64,000 bases of DNA from Mytilisepta virgata (lineage: Eukaryota; Mollusca; Bivalvia; Mytilida; Mytilidae): assembly GCA_028015205.1 (NCBI GenBank), contig CM051516.1:36408230-36472229 (forward strand), written 5' to 3'. Below, piece after piece: positions 47,015 through 59,019 of the stretch. The position numbers and the translations under genes are program-made. The notes under the pieces were generated by a model that searched no databases, had not been told where the DNA came from, and saw only the letters and a program-made list of their open reading frames with translations. Position 1 is the stretch's first letter; the number at the start of each line of letters is the position of its first letter.

Positions 47015-47200
47015 TGGGCCACATGGCGGGTGTCCTGCAGGAAGCAGAGACTGCTTACGATTCCGGAACGCCTGTTGTTCATATGTTTTTAGTTTCTAAT
47101 TGTAGCGCATGTATTGTTTTGGTCTTGTCTTCGTTGTTCTCCGGAGTTTTCCAGTTATATATTTCGATTTTCCCCTCCTTCGAATATCCCTTTGGTATTT
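47015..47200 (+). pseudogene. Retroelement 3' tail fragment, same type as at 36130
   Basis: 'gcaggaagcagagactgc', 'ttacgattccggaacgcc' and 'atgtttttagtttctaat' parallel the tail at 36160-36300. The coding part is missing. The open frame 47014-47409 reads through it and is not a gene. Confidence 0.6.
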
Positions 47201-47204
47201 CTAG

Positions 47205-47260
47205 ACTTTACATATCGATGAAATACGCACATCTTGTGCATCAAAATTTGTATCAAAGAA
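47205..47260 (-). repeat. Family A repeat, 5' end only
   Basis: 'gatgaaatacgcacatctt' and 'gtgcatcaaaatttgtatc' match the start of the unit in reverse. Confidence 0.7.
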
Positions 47261-48119
47261 TTAAATTTCTAATGTTGCATCTACATGTATCAGATGGAAA
47301 CCATTTGCAAACAACCACATTCTTAACTACTGACAACGGACGTCATGAAATTGAAATAACTGAAACTTCAAGCCAGGTGGCCCTTATAGGGGAGTACTTA
47401 AGTTTTTAAATAACAACACGTGTGACGAAAATGAATAGCAATCGGTACAAGGTCATATTGAATCTCTGTCTGTGACAGAGTCAAAATAAATAATGAAAAA
47501 GTAATATAATATAGAAATTTATCTTCCAAGGTTGTACATCGATTATGTAAAGAGTGACATAAGTTTTGTACTTATTTGATAAGTGTGGTACTCAGACGAT
47601 AGATACAACTAAACAAACACTTACTTTACTCCTTACTCTGGTCACTTGATACAAAACTAACAACTATTAGTGGATAAGTATCCTTGTAAAACTATAAATT
47701 TCTCTGCAAATATATATAGTTTTTTTTGTGTATCATTTTCATTATAGTAAATTTTATTCTAGTCGAAGATTATAGTAGGTGTTAACACAACACCACACAT
47801 TATTTCGCTCGTATATATATGAATTAGAGACATTCTTTTATGAATGAAGTAAGATCAATAGGCACAAATTTCGCCATCTAACATGGTTCTGGAAAATATG
47901 TTGTGTGACGTTAGAAGTAGCTGGAAAATGGAGGTGTCTAAAATTGGCCAAATAAACCTCCTGGGGGGGGTAACTTTCTATTAAGCAGAGGGCCATCAAG
48001 TATAAGACTGGATAGGATATAAAGCCTTAGATGTGTATCAATGAGTGTTAAATTGAGAGAATAAATAGTATATCAATGGGCTATAATTTGCAATGTAAGG
48101 TCAAAGATACGATCTATAC
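47261..48119. other. No gene recognised
   Basis: AT-rich; a G8 run lies near 47963. Confidence 0.35.
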
Positions 48120-48345
48120 AATGAATGGGTGGATTTATTATCATTTATATAAGATAGTGGGTGGAAATATGATCATTTATATAAGAATCTAGTATATGAA
48201 TGGGTCTGGTTTTTGAAGCATCTAGTATATAAAAATGGGTATGATTTTTGAAAAATTCAAGTATATGAATGGGTAGGATAATAAAAGTTCTGGCCGCACG
48301 TCTGTACCAAAACTTTGGCCAAGTTACCAACCCCCCCCCCCCCCT
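48120..48345 (+). repeat. Imperfect tandem of 'agtatatgaatgggt' words ending in C14
   Basis: Four to five units of about 35-50 bp share 'tatatgaatgggt' and 'atgatttttgaa'. The C run is at 48331-48344. Confidence 0.65.
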
Positions 48346-48849
48346 CCCAGGAAATGCACGATCCGACAATATTCTATTTTTTAAGCAAACATCAGAACGC
48401 AGTACCCTAATCACTACTTTTGTTTTTGTTGAACTTAAAGCAAATAGAAATTTCCACAAAATATGAAAATGAAAGGATATAGAGTATACGTCAATGGACA
48501 AAATCCCTCTTGGCCAAACATAAAAATAGGTTGCTTTCATTTAGGGGTTGTCTTATGACCTTCTTTATTGAGAACAGGCCTACAATACAAAACATGACAA
48601 GATTCTCCGGATACTTCAGGCTGCCTCCACCGATAGAATCTTGCAACAGGAACCAAAGTAAACCAAACCTGTAACGATAGAAATAATATTATAGTTCATA
48701 TTAGTTATGTTTCATGATAAGAGGGAGGTATGGGTACCCATTAAACTGGTTTAACCCTACCATTGCTAATTGTCTATATTGACTATCCTGACACCTTGTT
48801 AATTATTTGTTTTTGTTTTGTGCTCTTTCACCAAGATCAGTCAATTGGA

Positions 48850-49110
48850 TGACATTAAATGTTTACTTTTCTTGTTATAAATGCCTACCCTTTCGGAGGA
48901 CCTGATACCATTCATGGATTATCGTTGGAGTTTACATTGATAGTGCTTTGGTTTATGTATTATCTTGTTTAATTCAGTTTGGTTTACAACGTTTTTTATT
49001 TATAGTTGTATCTGTTTGTCTTGTTATTGTTTGCACAAATTTGCCTGCTCTTTGGATTGTGGTTTTCTCCAAATGTCGTTTTGTTTCGATATTCTTTCTT
49101 CGATATTTCT
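48850..49110 (+). pseudogene. Possible retroelement 3' tail, diverged
   Basis: 'ctaccctttcggaggacc' followed by a T/G-rich stretch resembles the tails at 36160 and 47030. Weak similarity. Confidence 0.4.
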
Positions 49111-49869
49111 TACCAGATCACTTTTAGAGTGAAGTTGCAGAGCGAACTATAGGGGAAAATTTGTTCAATAGATCATTTTAGAAGTAAGTATGCTTAAACT
49201 TTAAATGAAACATCCAGACACTAAGCCAAGTTGACCTCATCTATAAAACAATGCTATACTTCTTTTGTAAAAGGCGAGACAGGCATTTTGGTGAAACAGT
49301 TTTTTGCGATTATAAATGTATTCAAGTTTCTTTTCTGACTTGTTTTTTGAAGAGTTATGATTTGCTGTTCACAGCGAGCGAGTAGTTTATACAATCTCTA
49401 GAATAGGGGTTCAATTGTAATTCCAGATGTAAGTGAGTAAGCTTTGGGACATTAAAAACTAGAAAGTTCATACAATTGAGTAGATACTGTTGCTGTCAGT
49501 TGCCACTATTTCGATGCATTCAAAATGATACACTATTTAATTTACTGTTATAATTTGTTAATTTCATTAAATGAAGGAGTTTCTTCCTCATATATAGCTA
49601 TGTCCTTGTATAATTTTGGCTTTACCCTTTTCGGCACTATGGCAACTGAACCTGCTAATCTACATTCTCGGTTATTGTTTTCGGCTTTCAAAATGCATCA
49701 AAAAATTATCTAAGAGAATAATTGTCACTATTGGAATCAAAGCAGTCCAGTTTGTCAAATAGTTCTTCCTGGTTCATATTCTGTATGAAATTTACTCCAA
49801 GACGAAGTGAGAGTTTGACAACAGTATGTACATGTATATCAATTGAATATTTTTATTAATTCTTTATTC
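49111..49869. other. No gene recognised
   Basis: AT-rich; the open frame 49525-49713 has no motif. Confidence 0.35.
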
Positions 49870-50155
49870 ACATGATTTCCATATTTCTTCGATTAACGAA
49901 TTACCCGTTGTGCTTAAGGGATAAAATATTGAAATCCAAAGCAATTATCCAAAAGGGTTGAAGAGCAATGCAAAAAAAAACACCAAAATAACCAAAGGGT
50001 AAAAGCCCGAACAATCTAAGGGCAGTGTTGAACGAGGGAGATAATGCTTAGGTTTCAAAACATTTAACATTTTCGCATCAGTAAATGTAAGGTATCAATT
50101 TCGGGCTAGTATCGAAATACTAGAAACTGAGTTTGTGATACCCTCGGGGACTATA
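49870..50155 (+). repeat. Family A repeat, nearly full
   Basis: Carries 'gttgtgcttaaggg', 'ggttgaagagcaatgc', 'caatctaagggcag', 'cgggctagtatcgaaatac' and 'gataccctcggggact'. Confidence 0.8.
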
Positions 50156-51224
50156 TATGATAGGGTTCGTATTTCTCCACATGGTTTGTCTTTCGGTATA
50201 TCCATTCCATTTATTGTCTAAGTTTTTTTTATCAATGCTTGTCAGATAAAATATTCTCTTTTTCTTATAAAGTTTGTTCTGACTTCGGGCATTTTTCTCT
50301 TTTATCGACGGAATAGTAAGGGTCAAATAACTGAAGATTTGCCTATTTTATTTTGCACCTGGATGTTTAATGAAGTCTTATTCTTATTGCACAAGACGAC
50401 ATATTCTAGTAAATGTCGTAGTCAGATATATATGTTCTATATATAGATATCAAGAAAGTTCCATTCGAATCAGCCGTTCTAAATCTAGGTCAACACATCA
50501 TCAAATGGTATGCATGCACTTTCCTAATAAGAAAATTACAAGTCTCAAACCTTTAACACTATAGATAAAAAAATCGATACCTTCCAAACAGAGCAATCGC
50601 AAGCCATTGTGAAGAACAAAAATATGGCGGTTATAAAACATGTAAATGTTTCTAGTGCTATATCCGCTGTTTAGCTAGTCAATTGCAAACGAATAATTAA
50701 AATAAAGTCCAGTTCACCTAATCTATGGTGAGCGTATAAAAGGTTTTATTTAGAATCAATGATATATAGTCACGTGCACGCCACCCGCAGTGAAGGCGTA
50801 GGGTACTTTCTTCGTTGTTTTCTCCGACTGATTATAAAATGATTGTATGTATACACAATCCATTGGGACTATAACTGTCATATTCCGTCATATTAATGTG
50901 TGAAACTTGATAATAACTTTGCCTGAAGAATTTGTAGAAATCACTCATCCAAATATTTTTGTTCAATTTAGAATGATTTAATTGTTATTTTCTAGTTTAT
51001 CCTCCCTTTATCTGAGGACTGACGTCCTCCGTCTCTTATCACATCATTTATTTTCCTATTTTTGACATGATCATTTTCATAAATTTTATATCAATTATAA
51101 GGTTTTATTTGACCGTTTGTTGATTTCGTTTGTTTTGATATGATGTCTGGGCTACCGTCTAAGGTTATAGAATTTATACCTGTTTTGGGTGGAGTATTTT
51201 GATCAAATGCAAAAGTGAACTTGA
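50156..51224. other. No gene recognised
   Basis: AT-rich sequence with unsupported open frames. Confidence 0.35.
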
Positions 51225-51440
51225 ATTTTCGATGATATCAATTTTGATGCGCAAGATGTGCACATTTAAGAATTGTCAGTGTATTCAAGGTCTAAAATGT
51301 TGAAAGTGAATACTGTAACCAAAAGCGTTGAAGAGCAAAATGAAATGCAAAAATGACCAAAAAGGAGAGGCCAAAACCATCTAAACACAGAGCTGTGCAC
51401 AAAGGGAGATATTCCTTAATTTTCAAAAAAAATTGTAAGG
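51225..51440 (+). repeat. Family A repeat, 5' two thirds
   Basis: 'tttgatgcgcaagatgtgc', 'gcgttgaagagcaaaatg', 'gccaaaaccatctaaac' and 'aagggagatattcc' in order. Confidence 0.8.
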
Positions 51441-53307
51441 TTCAATTCGATCTACATAAATCGCTTCCAGTCTAATTTTACTTATTAAGGTAACTTCCGA
51501 TACCAAGGGAACGAACCCCGTTTCACTGATGTAAAGACTGGTTTCCGATTTTAGTCATTGCGTATATCGCCTATATTTCAATCTCGCGATACCAGTTTTG
51601 TCGTCTAGTGTTGGTGAACAATCGATCCCATTCTCTAACGGCATTACAGTTTTAAAAAGTTAAATACTTTCCTTAGTATTAAACCGCTTCAAAAAGCATT
51701 GATTTTAATAAAGTTTTAAGAAAATTATATAATTTGACTGAATGATTGGCACGTCTTAAAGACACTGAACTGACATGTGAAAATTATTTTCATGTGTAAG
51801 TAAAGTCAAGAAATACCGAAGGGATATATGTAATTATGTTCCGCCTGCTTTCTTTTCCCTAGCGCAAACCAGTTTTTTGGAAATTCAAGGAAAACAGAAA
51901 TTTTTACAGAAATCTTCGTTTTTTGTGTGTTGCTATGGTGAATGCATTAGGTCAGAAATTAATAGATATGCTTACCAATGCCATTATTTGTGTTCTATTT
52001 ACTTTTTAAACAGTATGTATGTGATAACGGCAGAACAAACTGTCATTTTACTTTCAAAGTCTCTAAAAAAATCCATATTTATTACTTCGGGTATGTATTT
52101 ATTAATACAATGGAAATTCCAACTTTGGATACTGTTACCATGGAAACGAACCTGGTGACATGCTATTTTTTTTATCAAATTTTAAAAGAGATCAATGCAA
52201 AGTATGTTTATGCAAAATTTTAGAAAAATTCATCGGGTAGAAAAAAAAAGCTATATCTATAGGGATCCACCTTAAATTAAAAAAAATATTGAATTGATAA
52301 CGTTTATGTTACTGGAGTCAAAATGTTACAACATGGTTTACATTCATAAAAATTTTAAACTTTGTGCAAAATAAGGAGTGTCTCCCTCTTGAAGTTTCTT
52401 CTTTCAAATTTACACAACTGATGAGTTGTATTCCACAGTACAAGGAATACCTTTTGCATCGAAAGTAGTATTAAAGAATTTTATCACATAAATATTTAGG
52501 ATGTTTTCTGTTTCCTTTAGCATGATATTCAGACCCGTTTATCTTACTTTCTATTCCATTCCCCTGTTACCGCCCTCTTGAACTTTCTGTACTAGTTGTC
52601 TTTCATAATGGAAGATGCTTTTTCATAAGCCTATAATAGAGAAATTTGGAAATTATGTAATCTTTTTTCGAATACATTAAATTTAAAAACAAAACTTAAT
52701 TGGAACTATCTACAATCAGGAAAATTAGCCCCCATTTAAATGGATTCTCCCTTGTATCGATAAAAGAAAACTACGGGATAGTTAGCTTACTGTAAAAATT
52801 CCTTTCGACGTGTTTCTTGCTAGTCATACACGGTATAATCAGGGATACCATACAGTAATTGGTATTTTATTGAAATTTAGTAAACACAAACCCTACAGAG
52901 CACAAACAAAAAATCATTTTAAAGTAAATAGTAAATCAAGAAAAGAACATCTATTTCTTTTCAGCTCGCACGAACATTTTCTTGATGACATGAATTTTGG
53001 CACGAACATCCGATATAATCAGACCACGTGACTGTTCCCGGGTAGCACTACTACGGAGTCAGTATTTATTTTATTGTACTGATAACGTTGTTTAAAATTT
53101 TGTTTACAGAATCCATATGTCTATATTATGGTACTGATCTTGTTTAAGTTTTTCTCTCTAGTGCTTTTATTCAATTAAATTTTAAAACTAAGATTTTTAT
53201 TGGTAATAATTTTGTTAGATACATTGTATGTGTAGTGCGTTTCTGGGTTTGTTATGAACTATTGTAATACCCAGTTCTCCTTCCCTGTCTATTTTCCTTC
53301 AAAACAT
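51441..53307. other. AT-rich; X-box-like word and a family A scrap
   Basis: GTTACCATGGAAAC is at 52134-52147. A degraded minus-strand family A end ('caactgatgag', 'gcatcgaaagtagtatt') spans about 52420-52490. Open frames (51877-52158, 52810-53031) are unrecognised. Confidence 0.4.
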
Positions 53308-53309
53308 TA

Positions 53310-53484
53310 CAGTCAAACCTGCTTTAAAGGGCAGCTCTATATAGCAAATAATTGTCTATAAAGGGCACAGTGAAAAAGTCCCTTTCGTGAACAAAGCATG
53401 TAAAATTAACCTCTATATAAAGGGCACATGCTCATAAAGGGCATTTCTGGTCCCTTGTGTGCCCTTTATAGACAGGTTTGACTG
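53310..53484. mobile_element. 175-bp Tc1/mariner-type MITE
   Basis: The ends CAGTCAAACCTG (53310-53321) and CAGGTTTGACTG (53473-53484) are perfect complements, and the inverted similarity continues into 'ctttaaagggc'/'gccctttatag'. TA flanks it on both sides (53308-53309 and 53485-53486), the target of Tc1/mariner transposases. Internal 'ctataaagggcac' words recur. It has no transposase of its own. Confidence 0.9.
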
Positions 53485-53704
53485 TATATACATTTGTAAT
53501 GAAATAGATTTGCGATTTATCAGTTAAAAAAATCACAACTGAATTTTCAAATAGGTCTGAATACCACTTTAAAATCCCCTCAGGACATTGACATCAGTTT
53601 GCGCCTTTTTTGCGTTATTGTCATCAAAATAAATTTTAGAATTAGTTATATATTCAAGTAAATACAATGTTCATCTATACAATGGCGGGATGTATATACA
53701 TTTG

Positions 53705-54041
53705 TATACAGAGTAAGAACCATGGTCATCTATAAAATGGTGGGTTATACAAGTACATCAAAACTCCGTGGTTTCAAAAATTTAATCTCAAGTAAAAATA
53801 TTATTTTTCGTTGGATATTTAAATTCGTGGTTTGCTGGGACCCACGAAAACCACGAAAATTGGTATACAACGAATTTTAATGAATCCACAGTATATATAT
53901 TTGTATACGGAGTAAGTACTGTGACATCTATAGAATGGAGGGCTATACAGAGTAAATACCATGGTCATCTATGGAACGAAGGGCTATAAGCCTTTAGTAT
54001 AGTGTACTTTATGACACCCACGTCCGTCAAAATAATAGACG
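53705..54041 (+). repeat. Left arm of a 3.2-kb-spaced inverted repeat
   Basis: Contains three related units ('ccatggtcatctat', 'tggagggctata', 'cagagtaag') and ends 'gacacccacgtccgtc', 'aaaataatagac'. Apart from one inserted block it is almost identical to the reverse complement of 57209-57401. Confidence 0.9.
53750..53893 (-). mobile_element. About 144-bp insertion inside the left arm
   Basis: This block is absent from the right arm, which reads straight through at the same point. On the minus strand it starts 'actgtggattcattaaa' and includes 'ttttcgtgg', a pattern I know from short bivalve elements. AT-rich edges prevent a firm target duplication call. Confidence 0.7.
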
Positions 54042-54894
54042 TATCCGTATACTTTGATATCAAAATAGAGGAACTAATCGATTCATTATATGGCATTTGA
54101 AACGATCTACAAAGTTTATTCAAAAAATGTATTATTCAATTTAGGGTTTTATAAAAAAAAAATGAAGATTTTAAAATTGAATTCGTAAAGGATTAGTGTC
54201 ATTTTACAGTTTAAAATAGTACGTAAGTTTTATTATAAATATTTGTATAATACTGTCAGCTTAAACTAATGACCATTTCATTAGACCAGATGAAAGGTGA
54301 CATTAAAAGGTTATGATCCAACGGAGTGAATATATTTCTATTAGAACGTAGATCGAACTTGAAAAGTTTTAAGCCTGACTGGAAATCACTTCAGCCATAC
54401 ATCAGGTGAACATATGTCGAAAAGTTAAGTTTATTGATCAAAATATATATAAAATGAATTATTCACAAAAATATTATCCGTGTCATATCTATAAGGATAT
54501 CCAGACTATCTATTAAAAGAATATAGTATAGGTAAATTCCTAGATCATTCCGGTAAATTTCACTTTTCCCTTTGGCCTTTTCATAGTTTTATTTAGATTT
54601 GACTTTAAACCAAGTTCAATGACACTGACATTGAAGTCCAGAACTTAAAATATGGTGGTAGAGTAAAGGAAGCAACCACCTTATTTGAAAGCTTGTACAG
54701 ACAAACAATTTTCCTTCAAATTACACTTTTATTTTATTTCGTGTATATTCTTCTTCAAATTCTTCAGAGCCTTTATTTTTTTGTTTAAATCCATTTTATA
54801 AAATGAATTGAGAGTCAAGGCTATACAATTTTGAGGTTATACCTGTTTTATGGGTACTCTTAATTCACTCTTACAAATGTAATTCACTATATCA
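54042..54894. other. No gene recognised
   Basis: AT-rich sequence between the inverted arms. Confidence 0.35.
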
Positions 54895-54895
54895 A

Positions 54896-54960
54896 ACAAA
54901 CAAACAAACAAACAAACAAATAAATACTTTATTTGCCAATCACCGCGCCCAAAATGAGCA
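54896..54960 (-). mobile_element. LINE 3' end with (TTTG)n tail
   Basis: Seven CAAA units (54896-54924) are followed on the plus strand by 'aaatactttatttgcc'. Read on the minus strand this is a short 3' untranslated end, an AATAAA-like signal and a microsatellite tail, as in many LINEs. No coding remnant was recognised upstream. Confidence 0.45.
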
Positions 54961-55929
54961 GAATAATTATAATATTAATTTTCAAACATAATATAAAATA
55001 ATAAATAAAAATAGATTAAACAAAGTGTAACATGATTAGTTTTGATTTAATTGATTAAAGTAATTTGTAATATAAAAATATGTACATGCGTATGACCCAT
55101 TGTTTGTTACTCTGGTCCCCTTACTGGACAGCACACCTCTATGTATTATTATCTATCCTGACCCTACAGCGTACGGATGGTGGATTCTGATAAAGACATT
55201 TCAAAGACCCCAGATCACTTTCTAGACCCCTTTTAAAAATGAAAAGGTTAATCCGCTAGTCTTGAAATTATTACCTTCAAACTATGTATTAAAATTATTA
55301 AAACTGTCCTTAGTCATTCAGGTATCTACACAAAACTCCATACTGAACAAGATACATCCTTAGAACTATTGCAGAATAGCGTGTTCACAGGAAATAAAAC
55401 AAGTGTTTGATATTTACACTATATACATTTTCCTTTAAAGATACTTTGTTTTCATATGTTTTTTCAGGTTCAACTTTTTCTTTCAGTTTTTTTTCACCCT
55501 GCCTGACAAGAACATGACATTTTTGCCAGACATCCACCTTATCAGCCTTTTTCATAAATATATTGTTAAATAAGAAGTTTATAGTGCAATATTACTATGA
55601 TCTTTTGTAAATATATTGTAAGTTAAGAATCATGTATGAATTTCAATATAACAATGACCTTTAATAAATTTGTGTCAAACTTTTGAGAAGGAAATAAATT
55701 AATTTTCGTAAGAATTAGTTCAATTTTCCTAGAGATCCTTGTAAGTGCTATAAAATGATACAATGCGTAATGTGGAAGTAAAAAACAGCTGAAGGTAGAA
55801 AAAACTCGTATTCAATAAAACAAAAGGTATTTACGGGTTAACAGGGAATTTTGAAATTCCATCTTTGTAGTTGAAAGTAATGTCATTACACCCTTCGTCC
55901 AAATTAAACGAAGAGGGCAAAATTTAAAC
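54961..55929. other. No gene recognised
   Basis: A stretch at 55090-55220 is GC-richer and could be old LINE coding sequence; no motif was seen. Confidence 0.35.
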
Positions 55930-56350
55930 TAGATGGAGCAGTCAGAAACGACAGCTATCCCTGCACTCCCCAAATGTTGTACCCCTATGCACCACTTTCA
56001 CAATCAGATGTTTGAATATGGGCCCCAATTTTTGAAAATGAAAATTCTAAAACCTTACTTCACATCTGTATAAAATGTGTGAAATGAAATGCATAGGGTG
56101 AAAAATAAAAGAGGAGTTTAGGTCACAATTTTCGAAATTTAAGACCTTTCGGCCCCATGCAAGTTTTGAAAATCAAAATTCTAAAACTTATTGCGCATCT
56201 ACATACAGTATGTGACAATACTGTATAGAAAATAAATTCATGAAGCTAAAGATAAACGAGGTGTTTAGGTGACAAGAAAGTGTGTCGGACAGCCAAACAG
56301 ACGGAGACATAACAATACCCCCGAACTTTCTTTAAAAGTGCGGGGATGAT
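55930..56350 (+). mobile_element. Short pearl-like element of the 14970 type
   Basis: The left end 'ctagatggagcagtc' with 'cgacagctatccctgc' parallels the left end at 14975. About two core units with 'aaaaccttacttcacatct' and 'atgtgacaatactgtatag' follow. The right end has 'gaaagtgtgtcggac', a weak 'agacggagac' tract and 'cccgaacttt'. It has fewer units than the 14970 element. Confidence 0.8.
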
Positions 56351-57002
56351 AAACAAAAGGTGGGTAAAATACAAAATACGTGTATGTTTAGCTTTTATAG
56401 TTATTTATTTTCAATAATACAAATAGCTCTTTACTGTGTTAATGAAGATCCTATAGCCAATAACAACTACATTGTATAGGTGGCTAGTATTGATGTAGTT
56501 TACAATCATTTTTCCGTTTCAAACACGAAAATCTCACAGTTTTTGGTGGAGAGAGTATCCTGAAACCCTGACGTTTGCATGTTTATTTCAAATGTCCATC
56601 ATGGTCAAGGATTCATATGCAATAAGAACGGACTCACAGGAAGAGAAAGCTTGAGTGTTATAAAAAAAAAAAAGATAAAACAAATATTGTCGCCATGTCT
56701 CCTTAATAGAACGTACTGACAGGTTGATTAAATAGGCACGCGACAGGTGTCTTATTTTAATTTTAATTTTGGGCGGAGCTTAATGGTTTGCGCTCAGTTT
56801 ATTTTTCATTTTAATTTTAGAATCCATTTACATGTAAAATTGATCAAATGCATGACTTTACGTAGATATGCATGAAATATTTTGTAGAATGTACAACTAT
56901 ATGGATTTTTTTGTATAAATGTGAAAAACAAGTTGTCAAGAACTTTTTTGAATAGCCATAATGATATATTATGATATATTATTACAGGTAATAAATGATA
57001 TA
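56351..57002. other. No gene recognised
   Basis: AT-rich; short ATATTATGATATA repeats near 56955-56985. Confidence 0.35.
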
Positions 57003-57164
57003 CATGTATTAATATACAATTACTGACTTTGAAATAGGTTGCTATCGGGATATATAAACCCGAGACAATGTAATATTCACCGAGCGAAGTGAATATGCAT
57101 TTTCAAGGGTTAATTAATCCCAATAGCAACCTATATACAGAGTCAGTAATTGTTTTATTACATG
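57003..57164. repeat. Long hairpin with CACCGAGCGAAGTG centre
   Basis: Arms of about 75 bp pair through 'caattactgact', 'ataggttgctat.ggga' and 'aatattcac'. The tip is CCGAGCGAAG, in line with the shared loop theme. Confidence 0.85.
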
Positions 57165-57208
57165 AATGGGAAAAGTATACTTTCAATTTCTATTTTAAGA
57201 ACAAATCG

Positions 57209-57401
57209 GTCTATTATTTTGACGGACGTGGGTGTCATAAAGTACACTATAGTAAAGGCTTATAGCCCTCCGTTCCATAGATGACCATGGTATTTACTCT
57301 ATATAGCCCTCCATTCTATAGATGTCACAGTACTTACTCCGTATACAAATATATATATAACCCTCCATTTTATAGATGACCATGGTTCTTACTCTGTATA
57401 C
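57209..57401 (-). repeat. Right arm of the 3.2-kb-spaced inverted repeat
   Basis: Reverse complement of 53705-54041 without the 144-bp insertion. Confidence 0.9.
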
Positions 57402-57459
57402 TATCACATTCCGCTTGACCGATCAGGTCTTACAATAAAGAGTGTACTGTAATAAACTA

Positions 57460-57650
57460 TTTGATAGCAATTTTAATGCACAAGATGTGCACATTTCGTC
57501 GATTTACGACTCAACAATTGTCCCCAAGATGTTGAAAACCAAAAAAATAATCCAAAAAATTGAAGGAGAAATTAAAAAATGCCACAATTACAAGTACTCA
57601 GGAGGGAGCAATGTACGACGGGGATACTCCTTATTTTTCAAAAATATTAA
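57460..57650 (+). repeat. Family A repeat, 5' half
   Basis: 'atgcacaagatgtgcacat', 'tcgtcgatttacgactc' and 'ttgaaggagaaatt' in order. Confidence 0.8.
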
Positions 57651-57797
57651 CAATTGATATTATCAAATAAGGACAAAAATAAATTTTATTAAATGGTATG
57701 TTAAAAATTGCCTTAATATGGTAAATTTGGCACGACCAATATTTTGTACGTTACACTGGTCATTATAGATCCAGGTATTTATATAAAAATTTATCAG

Positions 57798-58135
57798 GTT
57801 AATAATTTAATGCAGATTTTCGGCCCTGGGCAATACGAAAAGTCATATTGCCCCGTTATGCATCCACCAGGGCAATACATCTTCCAAACAGGGCATTATT
57901 GAATTCCATACGGACCGGTTTTACAGACAAGTTAATAATTTAATACAGATATTTGGCCCGGGGCAATACGGAAAGTCGTATTGCCCGGTTATGCATCCAC
58001 TAGAGAAAAACAGCTTCCAAACACGGCAATATGGAATTCTGTACGGACCAGTTTTATAGATTATTTTATCATACGGACTGGTCATACGGACCAGCTATAT
58101 CGACTGGCTTGTCATACGGACTGGCCATACGGACT
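57798..58135 (+). repeat. 133-bp tandem pair plus 'catacggactgg' repeats
   Basis: Units begin at 57798 and 57931 with 'gttaataatttaat.cagat'. Each holds a hairpin (GGGCAATA..TATTGCCC). From about 58060, 'catacgga.ctgg' recurs at least four times, partly as inverted pairs. Confidence 0.85.
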
Positions 58136-58155
58136 TGTTGGATTTATTTAATAAA

Positions 58156-58302
58156 AGTGTTACGAACTTGCTGATTCTGTATTGGCCAAGTGTTGATTAT
58201 TGGTCAGGTGTATTGGCCCTCAGTCCTACGGGCCTCGATACCAATACAGCTAACCTTGAATCAATACAACAGCCAATACAGAATCAGCAAGTTAGAAACA
58301 CT
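58156..58302. repeat. Long hairpin with CCCTCAG..CGGGCCTCG centre
   Basis: Arms of about 60 bp pair best over 'aacttgctgattctgta' and 'ttggc'. An inner 'gtattgg' pair surrounds a GC-rich loop, 'ccctcagtcctacgggcc'. The open frame 58135-58386 reads through it. Confidence 0.9.
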
Positions 58303-59019
58303 ATAACATTGCATCGTTCACATCAAACATACTCTAATCAAGTGACAGACAAACCTGATAATTTGTCAATATCGGCAAAAGAATAGAGAAGTTGTAAGAT
58401 TGTTATTTTACCCAAAGTTAGGGTCATTCACACAGTAACAAAGAGAACATATACTACAAATACTCTGTCAAAGTGAATTTACCGTACGTTATGATCTTTT
58501 GGTTTATTTCGAAGATCCGGCTTCGTGACGTCCAGGATGGAAAATTTTTATTTTTTGTTACAACAACCAGACGTGTAATTCAACAATTATTTAGAAACGT
58601 CAGTGTGTATATCCAGTTTGATAATTTTTTCAATTTAAGAATTTTCATTTTGAACAAAAATACCAAAACTTGGTGATTATCTCTAACGAACTATTTTACC
58701 ATGATCCGTTTTCTTTTCAAATTTGTGATTTTCATTATTATCCAATGTACATTGTACACTATGACTTTAACTGACAGTCATTGTGAATTTCCGATCAGTA
58801 CCAAAATAAAAAATAAAACAAACAATTTGTAAATACCTTATAAACGTCTTGAAAACCAGAAGATCAGATTCAAAACGTTTTCGTTTGACCTTGAAAAATT
58901 TTGTTTTGTTCAAGTTTAGTGTACAACCTCAAAGTAGAAGATCTAAAAGTGATGTAAAGGAAAAACGTTGAGGTTATTCAGCGGACACTAGATCTTTAAA
59001 AAAAAAGTGGCTTAGTTGT
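58303..59019. other. No gene recognised
   Basis: AT-rich sequence. Confidence 0.35.

Noticed and set aside
47014..47409. 131-codon open frame
   Set aside because: Covers a retroelement 3' tail and a family A end; only the last 50 codons are unexplained and lack motifs.
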